Under the pieces are notes generated by a model. It saw nothing but the letters and a program-made list of their open reading frames with translations. It was not told where the DNA came from and did no database searches. This document shows positions 58,710 to 64,000 of a stretch of DNA of 64,000 bases, piece after piece; position 1 is the stretch's first letter; every line of letters starts with the position of its first letter. This DNA is from Pseudomonadota bacterium (GTDB lineage Bacteria > Pseudomonadota > Gammaproteobacteria > Burkholderiales > Burkholderiaceae_C), in the NCBI GenBank assembly GCA_020161775.1, contig JAIUOW010000016.1:1-64000 (forward strand), read 5' to 3'. The position numbers and the translations under genes are program-made.

Positions 58710-58751
58710 ATTCTGGAAGCCGTCCCCGTCGCGTCAGCCGGGCTTTTTCCC
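58710..58751 (-). promoter_or_regulatory. Late promoter element of the fibre unit
   Basis: GGGAAAA (58745-58751) is followed after exactly 30 bases by AGAAT (58710-58714). The ATG at 58703 is six bases further, so a leaderless transcript is predicted. Confidence 0.7.
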
Positions 58752-58764
58752 GCTCAGATCGGGG

Positions 58765-59232
58765 TCAGATCGTGGTCAGCCCGTTCAGCTCCGCCATGAA
58801 ATCGACCGTGCGCTGATAGCCCCGCTGGCGGCCGGCGAACAGGCAGGCGGCCAGCACCGCCACCTGGGCATTGCTCGCGTCCGGATGGATCTTGAACTTG
58901 ATCCCACCTTCGTCCATTCCATCCCGCTCGATGCGGGAATCCGGGTTGGCGCGTGCCGCGTCGCCCTGGAGGTTCAGCAGCTTGAGCGCCTGGAGGTCGT
59001 AGAACGCCAGAATGGCGTCGCGGGTCTCCTCTTCGATGAACAGCCCATCAAACGCCGCATCCCGCTGCTGGTTCGTTATTTTGAGGAACCCGTCGCGCGG
59101 GCCGCCCTCGTACTCCTTGGCAATCTTGACGATGGCCAGCACATCCGTGCCCGGGTCATAGGCGCCGTACAGGGTAGCGGGCTCGCCCGCGTAGCCAGCG
59201 ATATTGATCCGCATCAGAACGGTCTGCCCCAT
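58765..59232 (-). CDS. Hypothetical tail/baseplate protein
   Basis: This 155-residue protein has a mixed alpha/beta pattern (RINIAGYAGEPATLYGAYDPG, LAACLFAGRQRGYQRTV). Its start overlaps the upstream stop (TGATG). It lies before the fibre unit promoter. No family recognised. Confidence 0.55.
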   Translation of the reverse strand: MGQTVLMRINIAGYAGEPATLYGAYDPGTDVLAIVKIAKEYEGGPRDGFLKITNQQRDAAFDGLFIEEETRDAILAFYDLQALKLLNLQGDAARANPDSRIERDGMDEGGIKFKIHPDASNAQVAVLAACLFAGRQRGYQRTVDFMAELNGLTTI

Positions 59233-60029
59233 CAGAACTCTCCCACCTGCTGAACATCCGGCACGACTCCCGGCGGGATGTCATCGGGGTCCGGCTTGAC
59301 ATCCGGCCACGCATAGATGTCCGCCTGCTGCACCACCAGGTAGCCGTCCGGATCATCCACCGTGCCTGAGCCCTGTCCGTCACCCTCCACGTCCCCGGCT
59401 CGTGGGTGGGTGAGCATGGGCACCGTGGCCCGCAAGTTGAAGTCCACCGTAAGCACCGTGAGGTTCTTCTGCTCGCCGGGCATGTTGATGCCCGACACCT
59501 CCGGCATTTCCACCGACACCGGCCAGGCCGTGTCGATGCCCGCGAGGGGGAAGCTGGAATAGAACCGGCGCCTCTCCGTGGCAGAGGCATAGAGCTGCAA
59601 CTGCATGGCGATGGACCGCGCCGTGGCCTCGTCGGCCGCCGCCACGGCAACCTGCACCCGCACCTCGGAGACCACGGCGCGCATCTTGAACACGCGTTCC
59701 TTGGGGTCCCCTGGGATCATCACATCCATGGGATCGGCGGCCTGGCGCGTGTAGTCGGGCTGGGCCGGCATGTAGTCCTTGGAGGCGGCTGCGATCATGA
59801 TCGGCAGATAAGGCGTGGCGCGCGCGGCCTGGGAGGTGTCGTTCTTTCGCCAGCTCGCAAGCATGTCCTCCACCTGATCCACCATGCGCCCGGGCGCCCA
59901 CACCGCCGACTTGGCGAAGGGGCGCGCGGCGTACTCGGCCATGGCCGGGGTGTCTGCGATCAGCATCCCGTGGAAGGCCTGCAGGTACCGCCCGAAAGCG
60001 GCCTTGATCGGGTCCGTGAAGTTCGCCAT
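59232..60029 (-). CDS. Hypothetical virion protein
   Basis: This 265-residue protein has a helical N terminus, a beta-rich middle (FKMRAVVSEVRVQVAVAAAD) and an acidic/proline C terminus (PDVKPDPDDIPPGVVPDVQQ). It follows the protease-like gene. Possibly a tail terminator, neck or wedge protein; not firmly assigned. Confidence 0.5.
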   Translation of the reverse strand: MANFTDPIKAAFGRYLQAFHGMLIADTPAMAEYAARPFAKSAVWAPGRMVDQVEDMLASWRKNDTSQAARATPYLPIMIAAASKDYMPAQPDYTRQAADPMDVMIPGDPKERVFKMRAVVSEVRVQVAVAAADEATARSIAMQLQLYASATERRRFYSSFPLAGIDTAWPVSVEMPEVSGINMPGEQKNLTVLTVDFNLRATVPMLTHPRAGDVEGDGQGSGTVDDPDGYLVVQQADIYAWPDVKPDPDDIPPGVVPDVQQVGEF

Positions 60030-60031
60030 GG

Positions 60032-60904
60032 TCAGCGGCGAAAGTTGTACTTGCGTTCAGCGAACTCGGACTCGGCCGTGCGCGGAACCGGCGGATCCGG
60101 CAAACGATCCAACCGCACCAAGTCCATGTCCCTGAACTTGGTCCACTGGTCCAGATCGGCGGCCAGCACGAGCGTGGGCGCGACACGCACGTCTTCTGTG
60201 ATCAGCCCATCGAGCACAGCCGTGCGGCTCTTGCCGCTGGCGCTGGCCAGGCGCTCCACCAGCAAGTCGCGTTCATTGGAGATCCGCTCCAGCGTGTCCA
60301 GGGCGCGCTCGTGCTGGGCGTGCAGGCTGTCGAAAAGCTGCACCATCTCAGCCTGCTCGACAGCCGCGTGCTCGATCACCTGATCCAGCAGCGCAGCCAT
60401 CTCCGGGCCAATGCTGTCCAGCACCAGCTTGTGGCCCCGGTTCGTGCTGTAGTTCGGCTCGTACACGTAGTCGAAGCCATGGAAGGCGCGCGGGATGTAC
60501 GGCGTGGTGTTGGGCACGGCGTCAATCGCGCTGGAAAAGCCGCCGGCCTTGGACTTGTAGAGGCCCTCGGCGATGTGCCCGGCCTCGGTGTCCAGGAACT
60601 CCTCGCGGTGAGTGATGGTGCCGTCCGGCGTGGCGCTCAGCTCCACGGTGCGCACGGCCATGGGCAGGGACACGGCCTTGCCCGACTCCTTGTCGATGCC
60701 GCCCTCAACGGTCGCCATGCCGAATTTCACGCGCGGCCAGTGGCCGAAGTAGCCCAGCATGTCGCCGTGCTTGACCTTCTCCTGCACGTCCGATCCGTTG
60801 ATCATCTTGGCGAGAAGGGCGGTGTCAAAGTTGCGGTCACGGCCACGGAACTTGCGCCCGCGCTCGTGCACGTTGTAGGTGATGGGGTCAGTGACCAAAG
60901 GCAT
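60032..60904 (-). CDS. Prohead core/protease-like protein
   Basis: This 290-residue protein has a candidate prohead protease layout: a histidine in GYFGHWPRVKFG, acidic residues in HREEFLDTEAGH, and a serine-rich strand KAGGFSSAIDA, followed by a helical C-terminal half with coiled coil typical of scaffold/core. In such phages the protease trims the capsid N terminus. It lies far from the capsid gene. The catalytic residues are proposed, not proven. Confidence 0.5.
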   Translation of the reverse strand: MPLVTDPITYNVHERGRKFRGRDRNFDTALLAKMINGSDVQEKVKHGDMLGYFGHWPRVKFGMATVEGGIDKESGKAVSLPMAVRTVELSATPDGTITHREEFLDTEAGHIAEGLYKSKAGGFSSAIDAVPNTTPYIPRAFHGFDYVYEPNYSTNRGHKLVLDSIGPEMAALLDQVIEHAAVEQAEMVQLFDSLHAQHERALDTLERISNERDLLVERLASASGKSRTAVLDGLITEDVRVAPTLVLAADLDQWTKFRDMDLVRLDRLPDPPVPRTAESEFAERKYNFRR

Positions 60905-60946
60905 GTTGGTTCTCCAGTCGTTCTGGGTCTATGCGCATCTTGCCGC

Positions 60947-63871
60947 TCATGGGGCGGCGACTGCGTTCAGGAATTCCGGTTTGGTCAAAAGGTAGCTGCG
61001 CACCTCGCAGCCTCGCAAGACCTCTTCGATGTGGCGATTCCCACTGCCGCTCCCTACACGTGCAGAACTCAGCGCGGGGAAGCCAACCAGATCAGCAGAT
61101 TGAGTGTCTGCAACACCGCCACCGGTCACCGCCACCCGCATCACCCCCGATGCGCGGTTGAACCCCAGCGCGTACTTGCGCAGCTTGCCCGGCGTGCCCG
61201 CTGGGCGCACGAGATACGTCTGCGCAGACCCATTCCACGCCTCGAAGACAAACGATCCGTCTGACGCCTGATAGATGTGGATGTACGAGCCGCCAGCGCC
61301 ATCAACGCGAAAGATGGTCGAGTAAGCGGGAGGCGTGAGGCTTTGTGGTTCGCGCGCCTTCACGATGACTGTCCAGGCGTCCCCCCCCATTCCCAAAGCG
61401 GCCAGGTCTGCGCCCGCAATGTATTCCGCTGCGGCGCTGCTGGGTGCGTTGCCGGGCACATAGGGGCGCATCGGACCCGGGGCGAAGTTCGCACCCCAAG
61501 CGTACAAGCCACTACCTACAGGGATGGTCGAGAAGACCGCACCATCACCCGTCGTCAGTTCAAAGCTGAATCCAGCGTTGACGCCGGCCTGAAGAGTTCC
61601 CGTCAGGCCGATCCGGATGTGGTTGTGAACCCGCTCGATGTAGGGGGTGAACCCCACAGCCGTTTGCCCGATAGTCAAAGTCGGCAGGTGAAACCACACG
61701 CGGTGATCGCCCGTAGAGTCGTAGAGGTTGGCCACCGCCCAGACCACCTCGTCTGGCATCAAATGAACACTGCCGCTGAAGACGCCAGGCGCCGCAATGA
61801 CTTGACCCAGTTGGTAGCATTGATGCGGATCAACACCAGAGATCACCGATACAAACTTGCGCGAGCCGGTCCCACCCATCGGATCTGCGGCTGTGTTGGT
61901 TGGAGCCACTTGATAATGGGTCCACACGCTACCGTTGTTCAGCTCGTCCTGCGACTTGTTCAGAAGATTGGGCGTCAAGCCAGATACACCCAAGCCCAAG
62001 TTCACGCCGTTGATGTCAAAGACGAACCTCGGCTCATCCTCGTCGACCGGCACAAGGTCACCAAAGGGCGCTGAGTTCACGACTGCCGATGGACCAATGT
62101 TCTCGTTGTCAATGATCGTTCCCAGCGGAGCTTCGCCGCATTGAAGGGTTCCAAAGAAGTGACCTGTACCGTCTTCCGTACCGCTCAGGACGGCATCTAC
62201 CAGCGTGGTGCTTGCCTGTGTGGTCGTGCCTTCGACCTCGACCCCAAATAGTCCATCGCCATAGTTGAATCGTCCTTTGAGCGTACCCGCCAGCATGTTG
62301 CATTCACCAGTCTGCACGTTCACTTGGACAGATGCGACAGAAACTGCACCGGGGAACTGGAGAACGTCGAAAGTGACGATCTTGTCTGTCCTGCCACCGT
62401 CGCGAAAGAAGAACCTGTAGCCCAAAGTAACGCCAGCCACCACGCCCGCGAAGCCCGCCAGCTCCACATAGCTGTAGGTGTACCGCCCCCCCAGATGCTC
62501 CGTCAATTTCGACATTCTCTTACCGGTGGGCCCGTAGACATCCGAGAGGGTCAACAGCGCAAGTGCATCGGTGGTCCACCCTCCAGACGATGGCGTTGAC
62601 CCGAAGTTGACGAGGTTCCGCCGGGGCCAGTTGGTGGTGGTGCCTTCAATGAACGGCTCGCTCTCCGTGGTTCCCTTCTTGATGTGAACCCTGTCGATGC
62701 GCACTGTGCGCGCAACGCCGTCACGGGTGACGAGATAGACGCGGCACTGCGTATCGGTGGTGAGCCCATTCACCGCTTGGGTCGTCATCTTGTATCGACG
62801 CCACCCGGCAGACAGGTGAAGAATATCCTCATGCGACCACTGCGCGGTGCTCGGCATGCCGAGGAACTGGATATTGAAGTTGGCAGGCGCGGCCGACCAC
62901 ACGTCGAGCATGATCGTCAGCCTGTCGCCGTTCTCGATGGTGATGGTCGTATCTAGATAGACGCGAGCATTCAGTGCAGCGGCAAACGCAACTTCATCGA
63001 CCGCAACAACCCCATCAAAGGGATTGGCCTCGACGTTAGACGTGACTGTAGCGTCGACCGCATACCAATCCCCAATGCTGCGAGGAAACTGACAGTGGTT
63101 TGTTCTGCTGATTCCGACCGCTCCAGTGATGCGTCGGGCTGTTCGCCCGCCACCACCCACAAAGGCCAATGGAGCTGGCACGCCGCCACTCTCCACGAAG
63201 TTGATGTTTTGTGCCGCCGGCCCACCCACGTAGTAGCCGTTGGTCTGCCCAGTGAATGATTGGAAGTTCGCCCCCGCGTACATCCCCGATGCCATCGCCA
63301 GGCGCTGCTCCATGCGCGTGAGCATGGCGAACTCCAGCACGATGCGCGCTGGCACCACGGACCGCAGCGCGGGCACGGTGGCCAGCACGTCATCGCCCGT
63401 CGTGTTCGCTGACTCGATGGCCACGCGCACGCGGCTGGTGGTGAAGCGGTCGGCGTGCACGATGGTGGACAGGTTGTCCGGGTAGGTGGCTGTCTTGAGC
63501 TGGTGGAGCTGCTCGACGGTCCAGCCATTCGGCCAGAGGAGCTGCAGGTAGGTGCGCAGCATGTGCAGCCCGCGCTTGGGGTTGCGCGCCCGCCACGACC
63601 GGAAGAGGTAGCGCATGGCCGACTCGTCCGGGCGGCGGTAGAGGGCGAGCCCCTCGTTCTTCACCGCGCGCTCGACCTGGGCGAACGGCCCCAGATGGGG
63701 CGTGCCGGCGGTGTTCGTCACCCGCTCGGCCGCGCGGACGAACTCGGTGAACATCTCGATGAACAGCGCCTTCAGCTCGGCTTCGATCTGGTCCGCCTCG
63801 TGGCTTGCGCGCAGCGGCGCCAGGTCAACCGAATCCTGCTGGGTGATCGGGTCGTTCCGGTGCTGGGTCAT
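60947..63871 (-). CDS. Large tail protein with LamG-like domains
   Basis: This 974-residue protein has a helical N-terminal baseplate-like part (about 200 residues, with RNPKRGLHMLRTYLQLLWPN) and long beta-sandwich repeats, the last being LamG/concanavalin-like (SYIHIYQASDGSFVFEAWNG, LGFNRASGVMRVAVTGGG). It may bind surface glycans. ATG 63871 is used because it overlaps the upstream stop (TGATG); the frame extends to 63883. Confidence 0.65.
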   Translation of the reverse strand: MTQHRNDPITQQDSVDLAPLRASHEADQIEAELKALFIEMFTEFVRAAERVTNTAGTPHLGPFAQVERAVKNEGLALYRRPDESAMRYLFRSWRARNPKRGLHMLRTYLQLLWPNGWTVEQLHQLKTATYPDNLSTIVHADRFTTSRVRVAIESANTTGDDVLATVPALRSVVPARIVLEFAMLTRMEQRLAMASGMYAGANFQSFTGQTNGYYVGGPAAQNINFVESGGVPAPLAFVGGGGRTARRITGAVGISRTNHCQFPRSIGDWYAVDATVTSNVEANPFDGVVAVDEVAFAAALNARVYLDTTITIENGDRLTIMLDVWSAAPANFNIQFLGMPSTAQWSHEDILHLSAGWRRYKMTTQAVNGLTTDTQCRVYLVTRDGVARTVRIDRVHIKKGTTESEPFIEGTTTNWPRRNLVNFGSTPSSGGWTTDALALLTLSDVYGPTGKRMSKLTEHLGGRYTYSYVELAGFAGVVAGVTLGYRFFFRDGGRTDKIVTFDVLQFPGAVSVASVQVNVQTGECNMLAGTLKGRFNYGDGLFGVEVEGTTTQASTTLVDAVLSGTEDGTGHFFGTLQCGEAPLGTIIDNENIGPSAVVNSAPFGDLVPVDEDEPRFVFDINGVNLGLGVSGLTPNLLNKSQDELNNGSVWTHYQVAPTNTAADPMGGTGSRKFVSVISGVDPHQCYQLGQVIAAPGVFSGSVHLMPDEVVWAVANLYDSTGDHRVWFHLPTLTIGQTAVGFTPYIERVHNHIRIGLTGTLQAGVNAGFSFELTTGDGAVFSTIPVGSGLYAWGANFAPGPMRPYVPGNAPSSAAAEYIAGADLAALGMGGDAWTVIVKAREPQSLTPPAYSTIFRVDGAGGSYIHIYQASDGSFVFEAWNGSAQTYLVRPAGTPGKLRKYALGFNRASGVMRVAVTGGGVADTQSADLVGFPALSSARVGSGSGNRHIEEVLRGCEVRSYLLTKPEFLNAVAAP

Positions 63872-64000
63872 CACTGGTTCCACAGTCCGCCGTTGTGGTC
63901 GGCGTATTCGAGATTGACCTCAAGGCTGTCGTTGGCGATGTGAACGAACTGCTCGGGCAGCGGTGCGCCCAAGGTGCTGATCACCACCTCGAAGTCACTC
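63871..64000 (-). CDS. C-terminal end of an upstream phage gene (partial)
   Basis: An open minus-strand frame enters from the right edge and ends at 63871, sharing one base with the next ATG. The last residues read PLPEQFVHIANDSLEVNLEY then ADHNGGLWNQ. It is probably a baseplate or tail protein; the rest lies outside the window. Confidence 0.6.
   Translation of the reverse strand, partial: SDFEVVISTLGAPLPEQFVHIANDSLEVNLEYADHNGGLWNQ

Noticed and set aside
1-64000. CRISPR arrays, rRNA, tRNA genes, insertion sequences
   Set aside because: I looked for regular spaced repeats, tRNA-like cloverleaf ends near the integrase and transposase motifs, and found none that I could support.

Overview
The window looks like a high-GC Burkholderiales chromosome, probably Comamonadaceae (inferred from gene content and codon bias only). 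It has three parts: a catabolic cluster (about 0.6-10.6 kb), a DNA-damage cassette plus a small integrase-bearing island (11-18.7 kb), and most of a contractile-tailed (myovirus-type) prophage that runs off the right edge (18.9-64 kb).

Catabolic cluster. Five ABC-transporter genes of the branched-chain amino acid type (binding protein, two permeases, two ATPases) precede nicC, nicE, nicD, nicX and nicF homologues, the lower pathway that converts 6-hydroxynicotinate to fumarate. A convergent TetR-family gene follows. AT-rich inverted repeats built on TTAATT/AATTAA lie ahead of the transporter operon, ahead of nicC and ahead of the TetR gene, which suggests one local regulon. The transporter is probably a dedicated uptake system for the pyridine carboxylate.

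SOS cassette and island. A SRAP (YedK/HMCES-type) gene diverges from a small-ORF/umuD/umuC operon across a LexA-type box. Next come a RepA-like protein with a ruined P-loop, an AlpA-type excisionase/regulator, an unknown 379-residue protein, and a P4-type tyrosine integrase. A strong 28-bp palindrome lies between the alpA-like gene and the unknown gene.

Prophage. Almost all genes are on the minus strand, so transcription runs from the right edge towards the integrase. In transcription order: a tail/LamG-like protein, a prohead-protease-like protein, tail-fibre genes, accessory proteins, a DarA-like 1.8-thousand-residue and a DarB-like 2179-residue polyvalent antirestriction protein, portal, tape-measure-like protein, baseplate and tube proteins, major capsid protein, sheath, tail proteins, and a lysis cassette with an Rz/Rz1 pair in which Rz1 is wholly nested. 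Four small genes lie on the plus strand, in a group of three (32.0-33.6 kb) and a single gene (38.6 kb).

The most striking result concerns regulation. Seven minus-strand start regions carry GGGAAA(A) followed, exactly 30 nt after the 7-nt element, by AGAAT or a near match. This looks like an activator-dependent late-promoter family with a poor -10 and no -35. At one of these promoters, and at two separate sigma70-like promoters, the -10 lies six bases before an ATG with no Shine-Dalgarno sequence, predicting leaderless mRNAs. The two plus-strand units share a near-identical 20-bp promoter segment placed back to back with a late promoter, which resembles a transcriptional switch. All functional calls are from reading the sequence; no database search was possible.
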